Part shown: positions 1 to 8,485 of the stretch, piece after piece
Numbering within the stretch: the stretch's first letter is position 1
How the letters are laid out: every line of letters starts with the position of its first letter
Assembly: GCF_008635795.1 (NCBI RefSeq)
Contig: NZ_VWRQ01000008.1
Location: 62,001 to 126,000 of the forward strand
Length of the DNA: 64,000 nt
Direction of reading: 5' to 3'
DNA from: Paenibacillus tepidiphilus
GTDB taxonomy: Bacteria > Bacillota > Bacilli > Paenibacillales > Paenibacillaceae
Notes under the pieces: generated by a model
The model's database searches: none
Told to the model about the DNA's origin: nothing
What the model saw: the letters and a program-made list of their open reading frames with translations, nothing else
Position numbers and translations under genes: made by a program

Positions 1-55
1 GAAGAGGAGTACAGCTTTTAAGCATTTAAGCTCTTAATGTGGGGAACGAATATCG

Positions 56-96
56 AGGAACATACACCGGGTTAGTACGGTGTATGTTCCTTTTTC
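56..96 (+). terminator. Rho-independent terminator of a gene upstream of the window
   Basis: A perfect 14-bp inverted repeat (56-69 with 78-91, 8-nt loop) is followed directly by a T-rich stretch. It reads as an intrinsic terminator for plus-strand transcription entering from outside the window. Confidence 0.85.
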
Positions 97-196
97 TATT
101 CGAAGCGGAGGTAAGGCGTTTTGCCGATAAGCTGGAGTGGCCGCGTGGGCCTGCTTCATCCAGATAAAACGAGGGTCGTCGTAAGACAATAGGGGA

Positions 197-383
197 ATAA
201 GTGTAAACAGTACAACTAAACATCGGCTATACTGCCGCAATCCTGCTATAGTTGTATTTGGTGCAGCTAAATGAACCGATTCACTGCCGGGCCGCCGGTT
301 TGCCTGCTTATAAGTGTACAAAGTGCAACTAAGCCCGGAAAGTATAGCCCAAGCAACGAAATAGTTGTACAAACTGCAATTAA
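197..383. repeat. Cluster of four 23-bp imperfect palindromic repeats
   Basis: Four related 23-bp elements start at 197, 248, 310 and 361, so the pitch is 51, 62 and 51 bp. The shared core reads roughly AGTTGTAC-AAA-GTGCAACT followed by AA, an interrupted palindrome. The intervening 28, 39 and 28 bp are unrelated in sequence. The cluster fills the space between the upstream terminator and the 3' end of the minus-strand nuclease gene, and no gene is visible in it. It could be a dispersed Paenibacillus intergenic repeat or a multi-site operator; the sequence does not decide. Confidence 0.7.
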
Positions 384-408
384 GCAGCCGTCAGAGAATA
401 GAAGGGCA

Positions 409-1503
409 CTACTCCAGCTCGGCGGCCAATACCGGAGCCAGCCAGCTGTCTACCGCGCCGGACAGGAGAACGCCCTGCTGCGGGGCCAGATGCCCGGCCG
501 GAATCACCAGATATTGACCCGGCCGTTCCTTCAGGTAGCTGTAAATAATCTGCGCTTCGTCGATCTCATGGCGGGTAACCTTGGTCGGTCCGTCCGCTGC
601 GGGCGAGAAGTGGGTCTCTATCAACCCCAGCACCCGCTGACGGATATCCTGCAGTTCCAGTCCGGTGGTCTCCAGCTTCTCCTGGGCAAGCAATTGTCCG
701 CCTCTGATCAGAATCAGCTTGATGATCTCCTCATCCATCCGCTCGATTACAGCTATATTCCGGTTCGCCTCCGCAAAGCCGATGACCCGCTCCTTCTGCA
801 GCAGCGCGTGCACCGCTGACACATAATCGCGGTATTTGGCCGCGCCTTCGAAGTCGTAGCGTTCCGCCGCCCCGTTCATCCGCCGTTCAAGCTCCTCCAC
901 AATCTCCGTATCGGTGCCCTCCAGGAGCGCAATGATTTTATCAATAACTTCCTCATACTTCGGCCATACCTCAGGATTACCGCACATGCCCATACATATG
1001 CCCAGGGAATGATTCAGACAGTAGGAACCCTTAATGCCCGGGCTGCCGCACAGAATGCGCTGGCTTTCCTTCATCCCTTGAACCGCCCGCTCTACAGTGC
1101 CTCTGCTCGTATAAGGTCCGAACTGCCGAACAGCAGCCGAGGCTTCGGAATCATAGCTCACCGCCAGCTGGCGGCGGGTCTTCTCCTGCTGGACCGTAAT
1201 GTAGGTGTAGGCGAGCGGGTTCTTCATTTTTCGATTGTACATAGGTTTGATTTCCTTGATCATCCGGCACTCCAGCATAAACGCTTCAAATTCTGTATCC
1301 GTCAGGATGTAATCCAAGTCGCGGATATGCGTGACGAGCTGCTTGACCTTGGGCGAATGGCCCTTGGATTGATAAAAATAAGACTGGACCCGCCGCTTCA
1401 GCTGCTTGGCCTTGCCGACATAGATGATTTGGCCCAAGCCATCCTTCATCAGGTATACACCGGGGGTCAGCGGAAGGCTCGCCACCTTGTCTGACAGGTT
1501 CAT
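409..1503 (-). CDS. GIY-YIG/UvrC-like nuclease, short form
   Basis: This 364-residue protein resembles the N-terminal half of excinuclease subunit UvrC. A GIY-YIG nuclease domain is visible at about residues 15-95 (GVYLMKD, IIYVGKAK, an Arg in LKRRVQSYF). It is followed by a cysteine-containing segment and a UVR motif at about 200-240 (ERRMNGAAERYDFEGAAKYRD). Full UvrC is around 600 residues and continues into an RNase H-like nuclease and a helix-hairpin-helix region; neither is present. By family it should cut DNA near lesions, possibly as an accessory to UvrABC like Cho. The ATG start is preceded by GAGGAG at 1514-1519. No LexA-type box was seen upstream. Confidence 0.85.
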   Translation of the reverse strand: MNLSDKVASLPLTPGVYLMKDGLGQIIYVGKAKQLKRRVQSYFYQSKGHSPKVKQLVTHIRDLDYILTDTEFEAFMLECRMIKEIKPMYNRKMKNPLAYTYITVQQEKTRRQLAVSYDSEASAAVRQFGPYTSRGTVERAVQGMKESQRILCGSPGIKGSYCLNHSLGICMGMCGNPEVWPKYEEVIDKIIALLEGTDTEIVEELERRMNGAAERYDFEGAAKYRDYVSAVHALLQKERVIGFAEANRNIAVIERMDEEIIKLILIRGGQLLAQEKLETTGLELQDIRQRVLGLIETHFSPAADGPTKVTRHEIDEAQIIYSYLKERPGQYLVIPAGHLAPQQGVLLSGAVDSWLAPVLAAELE

Positions 1504-1645
1504 TGCCGCACAGCTCCTCTACGGTTTCGCTTTGCATTCTAGTACATTTAAGTATAAACGATGTGACAAAATCCACAAACCCTAACCGTACAAACCCACT
1601 ATATTAAGAGATAAAAGCGAAATTTCGACAAAGCTGGGGGTTTGC

Positions 1646-2452
1646 ATGAAGTATTCCATCGGAGAATTCGCATCTATTCTCGGCATTACCGCCGATACGC
1701 TGCGGCTGTATGAGAAGCATGATATCGTCCGCCCGGTCAAGGGCTGCCACAACAATTACCGCTATTTTGACGATCTGGACGCCAGAAATCTGCTCTCCAG
1801 CAGATGGTACCGCAGTATGCAGATTCCGCTGCAGGATGTCGCCGAGCTGGTTACCGACGCGCCGTCCGAGCGGGTGGTCGAGTCCATTGCCGCTGCCAGA
1901 GAGCAGCTGGAGGAGGAAATCCGGCGTAGTACACTGCTGCTGCAGAAGGTGAGTGAAATCCACCGAGAGCTGATGGATATCGGAGATTACTTATACCGCT
2001 GCCGCATCCGCCAGGCACCCGGGATGTACCGCATCCCGCAGACGAACAAGAACCAGCTGCTGCAACAGGACAATCTGCGACCAGCGGTTCAGGAGTGGAT
2101 GGAGCTGCTGCCCTTTACGTTCTACTCCTTCCGGATTGCAGACAGCAGAGAACTCGGCGGCAGCGGGGAGCTGGACTATACCTGGGGATTGGCCCTCCTG
2201 GAGGAGGACCGGCAGAAGCTTGGAATCGAGGTCAGCGGCAGCGCTGAATACATGAAGCCGTGTACCTGTATATCAGCGGTGATCGAGATCAGTTACGAGG
2301 AGTACATCGGGCAGGAGTCGTTCCAGTTTATGCTGGATTATGCCCGGGAGCACCGCTACACCGTTACCGGAGACATCTATGGCAAAATTCTGTTTACAGA
2401 GCGGAGCTGCGAACAGAACCGGACCTTTTTGGAGATCAACATTCCGATCTGA
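1646..2452 (+). CDS. MerR-family transcriptional regulator
   Basis: The 268-residue protein begins with a MerR winged helix-turn-helix (YSIGEFASILGITADTLRLYEK, then NNYRYF at about 37-42). A coiled-coil dimerisation helix follows near residues 80-115 and then an approximately 150-residue C-terminal domain likely to bind an effector. MerR proteins bind between over-spaced -35 and -10 boxes and activate by untwisting the promoter. A perfect site of this kind lies just downstream at 2498-2528, ahead of the flavoprotein gene, so that gene is the probable target. The effector is not evident; a Cys pair (CTC, about residues 209-211) in the C-terminal domain is noticeable. The ATG at 1646 has only a weak GGGG ribosome site. 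Confidence 0.88.
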   Translation: MKYSIGEFASILGITADTLRLYEKHDIVRPVKGCHNNYRYFDDLDARNLLSSRWYRSMQIPLQDVAELVTDAPSERVVESIAAAREQLEEEIRRSTLLLQKVSEIHRELMDIGDYLYRCRIRQAPGMYRIPQTNKNQLLQQDNLRPAVQEWMELLPFTFYSFRIADSRELGGSGELDYTWGLALLEEDRQKLGIEVSGSAEYMKPCTCISAVIEISYEEYIGQESFQFMLDYAREHRYTVTGDIYGKILFTERSCEQNRTFLEINIPI

Positions 2453-2497
2453 GCCGGTTCCTTCTTATAGTATGAGAAAATTTTCACATAACGTTCA

Positions 2498-2528
2498 TTG
2501 ACCTTGGTGCGGCACCAAGGTTTACACT
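2498..2528 (+). promoter_or_regulatory. MerR-type promoter/operator of the flavoprotein gene
   Basis: A -35 TTGACC (2498-2503) and a -10 TACACT (2523-2528) are separated by 19 bp rather than 17. The spacer is covered by a perfect palindrome at 2502-2520, CCTTGGTGCGGCACCAAGG. A stretched spacer with a dyad inside it is the hallmark of promoters activated by MerR-family proteins. It sits between the MerR gene and the flavoprotein gene. Confidence 0.9.
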
Positions 2529-2615
2529 CGGTTCGTAACTGGAAGGGTCCTGGGAGAGAAGCAACGGACCGCAGAAGCTGTGCACACAGAAACTATTCAT
2601 TAGGGGGAAAAGAAA

Positions 2616-4607
2616 GTGCTTAAACCAAAACTCGGCAAACTGCTGCTGGTCTCGCTGTGCCTGGTGATGATCCTGTCGGTCATCGGCTGCAGCGGCAACG
2701 ACAATGAACCGGCAGCCTCGGAGCAGCCGTCAGCCGCGCCTGAAGCGACGCAGCAGGCGGATACCAGTGAAACCGGTGAGATTCCGGCTTCGTTCAAGGC
2801 CGGAACCTACAAGGCGGAAGCCGATGGCAAGGATGGCAAAATCGAAGTTGAAGTGACGCTCGACGATACGATGACCATTACAGATATTCAGGTGCTCAGC
2901 CAGAACGAAACGGCGGGCATCGGAGTAGAAGCGATTAATACAGTCAAAGAACAGATCATTGCCGGCCAGACGCTGGCGGTTGATGCGGTCAGCGGCGCCT
3001 CGGAGACCAGCAATGCTCTTCTGGCGGCAGTCGAAGATGCGCTGAAGCAGGCAGGCGGCGATGTGGAGGTCTTCAAATCCAGAGCGGTGGTCAAAGCCGG
3101 CGAAGGCAAGACCGAGCAGCTTACAGCCGATGTCGTGGTTGTAGGCGCAGGCGCTTCCGGCGTGTCGGCAGCGGTATCAGCGGCGGACAAAGGCGCAAAG
3201 GTCATCCTGATTGAGAAGACCGCGACTATCGGCGGGGCCAGCAATCTGTCCTGGGCCGGTAAATTCTATAACTCTTCGGCTGCAGTTGCCGGCGGACTTA
3301 AGGTCAACGTGGAAGATGAGATTGCCAACTGGATCGTCAACAACCACTGGCGTGTGGACGCGGCGGCGATCCGCCAATACGTTGCCAAATCCGGAGAAAC
3401 GTATGACTGGCTGACAGGCAAAGGCTACCAGACGACGTTTATGAATTTCGGCGGCGAACAGCTGCATGTGCTGCCGGCGTATGAGACGCGTCAGGACCTG
3501 CTCCGCGCCATGCTGGCAGAATCGGTAGAGAAGAACGGTGGACAAGTAATTACAGAGACAACCGCCAAGAAGCTCCTTACGGGCGCTGGCGGTGAAGTGT
3601 CCGGCGTAGTGGCCGAGAAGGCCGACGGAACGACGCTGGAGATTACCGGGAAGAGCGTAATCATGGCGACAGGCGGCTACGCCGCCAACAAGGAAATGGT
3701 CAAGGAGGCCTTCGGCTTCGAGGGCGTCAACGGCGGCCTGGGCCAGAATATCGGCGAAGGCCTGCAGATGGCCTGGGATGCGGGCGCGAAGGTTCCCGAT
3801 AATTTCGGCGGCCAGATGCTGCACCAGACGCTGGCCAGAGCGACCGAGAAGCTGAAGGGGCAGTATGAGCCGTTCCAGGCCAGCTATCCGGTGATGCTGA
3901 CCTACCTGCCTACCTTTATGAACGTCGGTCCTTCCGGCGCCAGATTCCGCGACGAAGCGGCGACGCTGACTGCGGTGGCCGCAGCCAATACCAGCGCGTT
4001 CAACGGCGCCTACCACCTGGTCATCGTCTCGAAGTCACAGATCGATGCGTTGAAGGCTCAGGGAATGAAGGGTGTAAAAGCGCCAAGCCTGCCGGGCATG
4101 CCTCCGGAATTCTACGCAACGTTCGCCGACAAGTTCAAGCTGGACAATCCTTGGACAGATGCGGACAAGGTATTTGAATCCATGGTGGCCAATGGCGACG
4201 GCTATAAAGGCAACACCATCGAGGAGCTCGCGGCCAATGCCGGTATGGATGCCGCCGTGTTCGCCGAAGCGTTCAAGAGCTATGAAGCTGCGGCGAAGAC
4301 CGGTGTAGACACCGAATTCGGCAAAGCTAAGGAATATTTGCTGCCTATGGGCGAAAGCGGACCGTACTACGCGGTCATTGCCGAGATCAACAATCTGGGC
4401 TCCGTCGGCGGTCTCCTCGTCAACACCAAATTCCAGGTGCTGAACGACAAGCGCGTGCCGGTACAGGGCCTGTATGCAGTAGGTCTGGAATCGGAGGGTG
4501 TACTCTTCAACGATACTTATGTCGGCAACGGTGTCGGCATCGGCTACTCCTTCACCTCCGGGCGGCTGGGCGGCGAGGCTGCCGCAGCCGGGGCACTGGG
4601 GCAATAA
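2616..4607 (+). CDS. Exported FMN-bind/FAD-dependent oxidoreductase lipoprotein (flavocytochrome/urocanate reductase-like)
   Basis: The 663-residue protein has a lipoprotein signal peptide (lipobox VIGC, Cys25) and an acidic linker to about residue 60. An FMN-bind domain follows with flavinylation motif DAVSGAS (123-129), where ApbE attaches FMN to the last Ser/Thr in this family. The C-terminal 490 residues form a fumarate-reductase-type FAD domain (VVVGAGASG at 174-182, FRDEAA, and a C-terminal GLYAVG...GNGVGIGYSFTSGR segment). Family members reduce an organic acceptor such as fumarate or urocanate using electrons delivered outside the membrane. The substrate here is unknown. GTG start with AGGGGG at 2602-2607. 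Expression is predicted to be MerR-controlled from the promoter at 2498-2528. No apbE gene is visible in the window. Confidence 0.9.
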   Translation: MLKPKLGKLLLVSLCLVMILSVIGCSGNDNEPAASEQPSAAPEATQQADTSETGEIPASFKAGTYKAEADGKDGKIEVEVTLDDTMTITDIQVLSQNETAGIGVEAINTVKEQIIAGQTLAVDAVSGASETSNALLAAVEDALKQAGGDVEVFKSRAVVKAGEGKTEQLTADVVVVGAGASGVSAAVSAADKGAKVILIEKTATIGGASNLSWAGKFYNSSAAVAGGLKVNVEDEIANWIVNNHWRVDAAAIRQYVAKSGETYDWLTGKGYQTTFMNFGGEQLHVLPAYETRQDLLRAMLAESVEKNGGQVITETTAKKLLTGAGGEVSGVVAEKADGTTLEITGKSVIMATGGYAANKEMVKEAFGFEGVNGGLGQNIGEGLQMAWDAGAKVPDNFGGQMLHQTLARATEKLKGQYEPFQASYPVMLTYLPTFMNVGPSGARFRDEAATLTAVAAANTSAFNGAYHLVIVSKSQIDALKAQGMKGVKAPSLPGMPPEFYATFADKFKLDNPWTDADKVFESMVANGDGYKGNTIEELAANAGMDAAVFAEAFKSYEAAAKTGVDTEFGKAKEYLLPMGESGPYYAVIAEINNLGSVGGLLVNTKFQVLNDKRVPVQGLYAVGLESEGVLFNDTYVGNGVGIGYSFTSGRLGGEAAAAGALGQ

Positions 4608-4700
4608 GGACCCGGCGCATTGCGGGCGTGACTACAGCCTTCATGCGCAGGTAATATAATCGCTGCCGGCTAACAAGCCAGGCGGAATGAACAGAACAAA

Positions 4701-4745
4701 GCCGATAGACCGGTACCCTCGGGAAGGGCCGTCTATCGGCTTTTG
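4701..4745 (+). terminator. Rho-independent terminator after the flavoprotein gene
   Basis: A 10-bp perfect stem (GCCGATAGAC at 4701-4710 with GTCTATCGGC at 4731-4740) is followed by TTTTGGTTTT. Confidence 0.85.
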
Positions 4746-4823
4746 GTTTTGCCCTGTAGTGCAGCGTGACCGGTAAGGGCATTGATGCGAGAGCATTTTG
4801 GAAGGAGAAGAGGGCTGCACGTA

Positions 4824-5255
4824 TTACAAAGAGGACAGCTTCTCCAGCTCAATCCGGGCTCCCTTGCAATGCTCCTGAATTCTGTTGATGAACGCAGGGG
4901 TATCTTCGCGGGCGGGTAGGGACAGCAGGACGCGGCCTGCAGCAGACCGAATCTCAATCCGGGTCGTTGTCCAGGCAGGGGCTGAGGACAGGTCATCGGA
5001 GAGTCCGACCTGGGTGATCGTGCTGTAAGGGATATGCTTCTTCTGAAAGCCGATAACATAGACGAAAGAATCTTCCCCGAAGATGAAATAGCAGCGCAGG
5101 AGATAGAACGCAATCAGCCCGAACAGCAGAACGAATCCTGCACCCAGCGGCAGCAGCATATTCATTTCCAGGTTCATTACCGATAAGGCAACGACTGCTG
5201 CGGCTACCGCAAGAATGATTACAAATATAGGGCTCCGGCGGATACGAATGATCAT
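4824..5255 (-). CDS. Small membrane protein with a PH-like domain
   Basis: The 143-residue protein has two hydrophobic segments at about residues 11-27 and 33-52, then a soluble tail with strands typical of bacterial PH-like domains (YVIGFQKKHIPYSTITQVGL). The function is unknown; such proteins are usually membrane-associated and uncharacterised. The start is supported by a strong GAGGAGG site immediately upstream. The gene stands alone, convergent with the flavoprotein gene. Confidence 0.6.
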   Translation of the reverse strand: MIIRIRRSPIFVIILAVAAAVVALSVMNLEMNMLLPLGAGFVLLFGLIAFYLLRCYFIFGEDSFVYVIGFQKKHIPYSTITQVGLSDDLSSAPAWTTTRIEIRSAAGRVLLSLPAREDTPAFINRIQEHCKGARIELEKLSSL

Positions 5256-5501
5256 GACCAGCCTCCTCGATTTGTTTTTATTTACAAAATATCACAAATG
5301 AGGGATTCGGCATATGAACAATTTCGCGTTACAGTTCTGTACCCGGCTGGCCGAGCGAATTCCGGCAGAGCAGTTCTGCCCCGGGATGTAGCGAAAATTG
5401 TCAGACAGAAGCTCTGCGGGTGAACAACCGCCTACCTTCCAGCATAGCATATAGCACCATCTGGCAATGGCTTGCTATGGATGAAAGGGGGCGTACCGGC
5501 G

Positions 5502-6917
5502 ATGAGCATCCAGTTAACCGCGATCCATTATGTATATCTGATATTTATCGTATTTATTATGGCGCTGTTAATCCGGAGGCGCGACACCACGATGATCTGT
5601 GTGGCCGGAATCTTTACGCTTGGACTGCTGGCTACCAGCACGCTCAGCGGGTCGGTGTCGGGCATTTTTAATTCCTTTATTTACGCTACGAGAGAGCTGC
5701 TTGGCACCATTATGATCATCTCCATTATCGTGGCAATGAGCCGGGTGCTGATCATCACAGGGATCAACGAGACGATGGTGGCCCCATTGACCCGCTTTCT
5801 GCGGACCCCGGCGCTGGCGTATTGGGGCATCGGCGTGATTATGCTGGTGACCTCGATGTTCTTCTGGCCTTCGCCTGCGGTGGCGCTGATCGGCGCCGTA
5901 CTGCTGCCGGTGGCGCTCCGGGTAGGGCTGCCTGCGCTCGGCGCGGCGATGGCGATGAATCTGTTCGGCCACGGGATTGCGCTGTCCGGTGATTATATCA
6001 TTCAGGGCGCCCCGAAGCTGACCGCCGATGCTGCCGGCCTGCCCGTCTCCAGCGTTATGGAGGCGAGTGTACCGCTGGTCATCGTCATGGGCGCGGTCAC
6101 CACGGTCACGGCCTTCTGGATGATGCGCCGGGATATGAAGAACGGGACCTGGAGAGACGGGCTGGTATCTGCGGCGGGGGGCGCAGAGCCGCTGCGGGAG
6201 AAGGGTATAGGGGTCCCGGCTCCGGTGAAGCTGGCACCCGGATTAAGGCGCAAGCTGGCCGTTGCAATTCTGCTGTTGTTTGTGCTGGATGTGGCAGCCA
6301 TGTTCGCGCTTGGCCTGCAGGGCGGCGACGCCACGGCGCTCGTCGGCGGAACCGCTGTGCTGATTCTGATCTCCATTACTTTGATTGCCCACCGCAACCG
6401 CGGGCTGGAGCAGGTTACTTCCTATCTGATTGAGGGGTTTGTGTTTGGCTTCAAGGTGTTCGGTCCGGTGATTCCGATCGCCGCATTCTTCTATCTGGGC
6501 GATGCGGCGTTCACTGAGCTGTTCGGCCAGGTGCTGCCGGAGGCCTCGCACGGCATAGTCAACGATCTGGGCGTCGCCCTCGCCGACCATGTGCCGCTGA
6601 ACGGTGCGGTGGGTGCCGTAACGATGACTGTAATCGGCGTCATTACCGGCCTTGACGGCTCGGGCTTCTCCGGCATCTCGCTGGCCGGCTCAATCGCCCA
6701 ACTGTTCGCGGCAGCGATTCAGTCCGGCGCGGCGACCCTGACCGCCCTCGGACAGGTGGCGGCAATCTGGGTGGGCGGCGGCACACTGATCCCGTGGGCC
6801 CTGATTCCTGCGGCGGCGATCTGCGGCGTCAGCCCCTTTGAGCTGGCCCGCCGGAATCTGAAGCCGGTGCTGATCGGGCTGGCTGCGACGACCATATTGG
6901 CTATATTTCTCGTATAA
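5502..6917 (+). CDS. Multi-spanning permease of unknown substrate (ion-transporter/GntP-like)
   Basis: The protein of 471 residues has about eleven to twelve hydrophobic segments and Gly/Pro-rich re-entrant-like stretches (FWPSPAVALIGAVLLP, LDGSGFSGISLAGS) like those of ion-transporter-superfamily permeases such as GntP, CitMHS and TRAP-M types. The central loop around residues 215-245 is cytoplasmic in appearance. A start at 5502 is preferred over an in-frame ATG 30 bp earlier because AAAGGGGG lies at 5484-5491. It has no obvious enzyme partner nearby, so a substrate cannot be proposed. Confidence 0.7.
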   Translation: MSIQLTAIHYVYLIFIVFIMALLIRRRDTTMICVAGIFTLGLLATSTLSGSVSGIFNSFIYATRELLGTIMIISIIVAMSRVLIITGINETMVAPLTRFLRTPALAYWGIGVIMLVTSMFFWPSPAVALIGAVLLPVALRVGLPALGAAMAMNLFGHGIALSGDYIIQGAPKLTADAAGLPVSSVMEASVPLVIVMGAVTTVTAFWMMRRDMKNGTWRDGLVSAAGGAEPLREKGIGVPAPVKLAPGLRRKLAVAILLLFVLDVAAMFALGLQGGDATALVGGTAVLILISITLIAHRNRGLEQVTSYLIEGFVFGFKVFGPVIPIAAFFYLGDAAFTELFGQVLPEASHGIVNDLGVALADHVPLNGAVGAVTMTVIGVITGLDGSGFSGISLAGSIAQLFAAAIQSGAATLTALGQVAAIWVGGGTLIPWALIPAAAICGVSPFELARRNLKPVLIGLAATTILAIFLV

Positions 6918-6976
6918 TTCCTTCTCCTCCTATCCATCCTATAGGGGAACGCGTGATGGAAGGAGAGGAACAATGT

Positions 6977-7258
6977 ATGAGGCATTATGAATCAAGCCAG
7001 CGTACCAACAGTACGGTGGACCAGGCGCATGATTCCATAACCAAGCTGCATAATGCGATCAGCCAAGCGCTGAGCCATCCTAGCGAGCAAACGCTCGCCC
7101 AGGCGGAGAGCAGCCTGGATCATGCCATCGAGGCGTACGGTCATGCGCCCGAAGGCTCTATCGGCGGCCAGGGGGTCGATCTGGTTGAAGCGCGGCTGAA
7201 CGAAGAGAAGGAGCGGCTGAGTGCGCTCCGGGAGCAGGCCGGCGAATTTGAAGAATAG
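6977..7258 (+). CDS. Small helical protein of unknown function
   Basis: A 93-residue, mostly helical, charged protein without membrane segments or a signal peptide. The N-terminal part (STVDQAHDSITKLHNAISQAL) and the C-terminal part (EARLNEEKERLSALREQ) look like amphipathic helices that could form a coiled coil. The ATG at 6977 has AGGAGAGG eight bases upstream; an in-frame GTG at 6953 lacks such a site. No family was recognised. It lies 59 bp after the permease gene and is followed by its own terminator, so co-transcription with the permease is possible. Confidence 0.65.
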   Translation: MRHYESSQRTNSTVDQAHDSITKLHNAISQALSHPSEQTLAQAESSLDHAIEAYGHAPEGSIGGQGVDLVEARLNEEKERLSALREQAGEFEE

Positions 7259-7274
7259 CAGCGTCAGCATGAAG

Positions 7275-7304
7275 GCATTTCCGGTGCGCCGGGAATGCTT
7301 TTTT
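7275..7304 (+). terminator. Rho-independent terminator
   Basis: A 10-bp stem (7275-7284 with 7289-7298, one G-T pair, 4-nt loop) is followed by six T residues. It ends the permease/small-protein unit. Confidence 0.85.
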
Positions 7305-7372
7305 GCAGTATACGAGTGTCTACTGGGCCCCTGCCGGGTGACTTGGACTCAGCACCTGCCCCGTCCCCAGTC

Positions 7373-7442
7373 CCCCGCACTCCGCACCCCACACCCCGCA
7401 CCCTGCACCCCGCACCCCGCACCCCGCACCCCGCACCCCGCA
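7373..7442 (+). repeat. Heptanucleotide tandem repeat (CCCCGCA)10
   Basis: Ten contiguous 7-bp units run from 7373 to 7442. The last five are exact CCCCGCA, and most of the earlier ones differ by a single base. The block occupies most of the 312-bp space between the terminator at 7304 and the EcsC-family gene. It begins 198 bp upstream of that gene's start. No promoter was recognised on either side of it. The graded decay from exact to diverged copies suggests repeat expansion at the downstream end. Confidence 0.9.
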
Positions 7443-7570
7443 CCCCATTAGCTCCTCCTTCTGGGGCATCGGTGAGTGGTTATTGTCCGGCGGCAGGGCT
7501 TTCTGCATCAATTGGGCACGCAGCGGGTTATTATGTTAAGAGAAGCATAAGCATCCAAGGAGGCGATGAG

Positions 7571-8419
7571 ATGATGGACAGCGGAGAAAGGCAGGTATAT
7601 CTGGAGACGCCGGAGCAGCTGCGCGCCGCATTGGCCGAAATCGAGAAGTGGGAGAAGGAGCAGAATCAGCTGATGATTTGGGACCGGATTACCCGGCTGC
7701 CGTTTAAGCTGTTCGATAAGCTTACCCCGAAGTTTGTGCATGCCAGGATCGGCGCACTGCTGGATGAGCTTGGCGCCTATATCCAGAACGGCGGCAAGTA
7801 TCTGGTGGCCGGACGGAAGGTGGGCAGCTTGCTGGAGAAGGCCGGCCGTGCGGCGGGCGGCAGCGGCCAAGGCCCGTATCCGCTGGCCGTTATGGACAGC
7901 GCCGCCCGCTCCTTGAGCGGCAGCAGCCGCAATGTGGCCACCGTGCAAGGGGCGACGACCGGATTCGGCGGGGTGTTCACCCTGCTAGCCGATATCCCGG
8001 CGGTACTGGGGCTCTCGCTCAAGGCCATCCAGGAAATCGGCCTTTGCTATGGGTATGATCCCGCCGATAAGGCCGAGCGGATCTTCACCGTTAAGGTGAT
8101 GCAGTTCGCCTCCTCCGACGTCGTCGGCAAGCGGACCATCCTGCGGGAGCTGCAGCTGCAGGCCGGCGGAAGCGGCGATATCGCGGCAGGCACGAATGCC
8201 GCGGTCTCTAAGCTTCAGGGCTGGCGGGAGGTCGTTACCTTGTACCGCGATAACTGGGGCTGGAAGAAGCTGTTTCAGGCCGTTCCCGTGGCCGGCATGT
8301 TCTTCGGGGCGTTCATCAACCGCAAGGCGCTGGAGGATGTGGCAGAAGCCGCGCAGATGCTCTACCGGAAGCGGCGGATCATCGAGCGGCTGGCGGAGAC
8401 CGCCGGTACTCCGGAGTAA
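7571..8419 (+). CDS. EcsC-family protein
   Basis: The 282-residue protein matches the EcsC family pattern: an acidic N-terminal helix (EIEKWEKEQ), a central GGVFTLLADIPAVLGLSLKA segment, then IQEIGLCYGYDP near residue 157-168, and a C-terminal GAFINRKALEDVAEAAQMLYRKR. EcsC was named from the B. subtilis ecs operon, but its biochemical role is not established and family members are membrane-associated. The start at 7571 is chosen because AAGGAGG lies at 7557-7563. The reading frame stays open upstream through the heptanucleotide repeat, but that extension is low-complexity Pro/Thr/His and has no ribosome site of its own. Confidence 0.85.
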   Translation: MMDSGERQVYLETPEQLRAALAEIEKWEKEQNQLMIWDRITRLPFKLFDKLTPKFVHARIGALLDELGAYIQNGGKYLVAGRKVGSLLEKAGRAAGGSGQGPYPLAVMDSAARSLSGSSRNVATVQGATTGFGGVFTLLADIPAVLGLSLKAIQEIGLCYGYDPADKAERIFTVKVMQFASSDVVGKRTILRELQLQAGGSGDIAAGTNAAVSKLQGWREVVTLYRDNWGWKKLFQAVPVAGMFFGAFINRKALEDVAEAAQMLYRKRRIIERLAETAGTPE

Positions 8420-8485
8420 CGAAGAGAATGCCCGGAGTCTAGATTGTAGGCGAGTTATTACGCCTCCTGCTTCACCGCTACGGAC

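Noticed and set aside
197..383. CRISPR-like array
   Set aside because: Only four copies, each imperfect and palindromic, with unequal spacers of 28, 39 and 28 bp and no cas genes in the window.
7295..7570. N-terminal extension of the EcsC-family protein through the heptanucleotide repeat
   Set aside because: It would start inside the terminator region, has no ribosome site, and is Pro/Thr/His low-complexity; AAGGAGG at 7557-7563 marks the real start.
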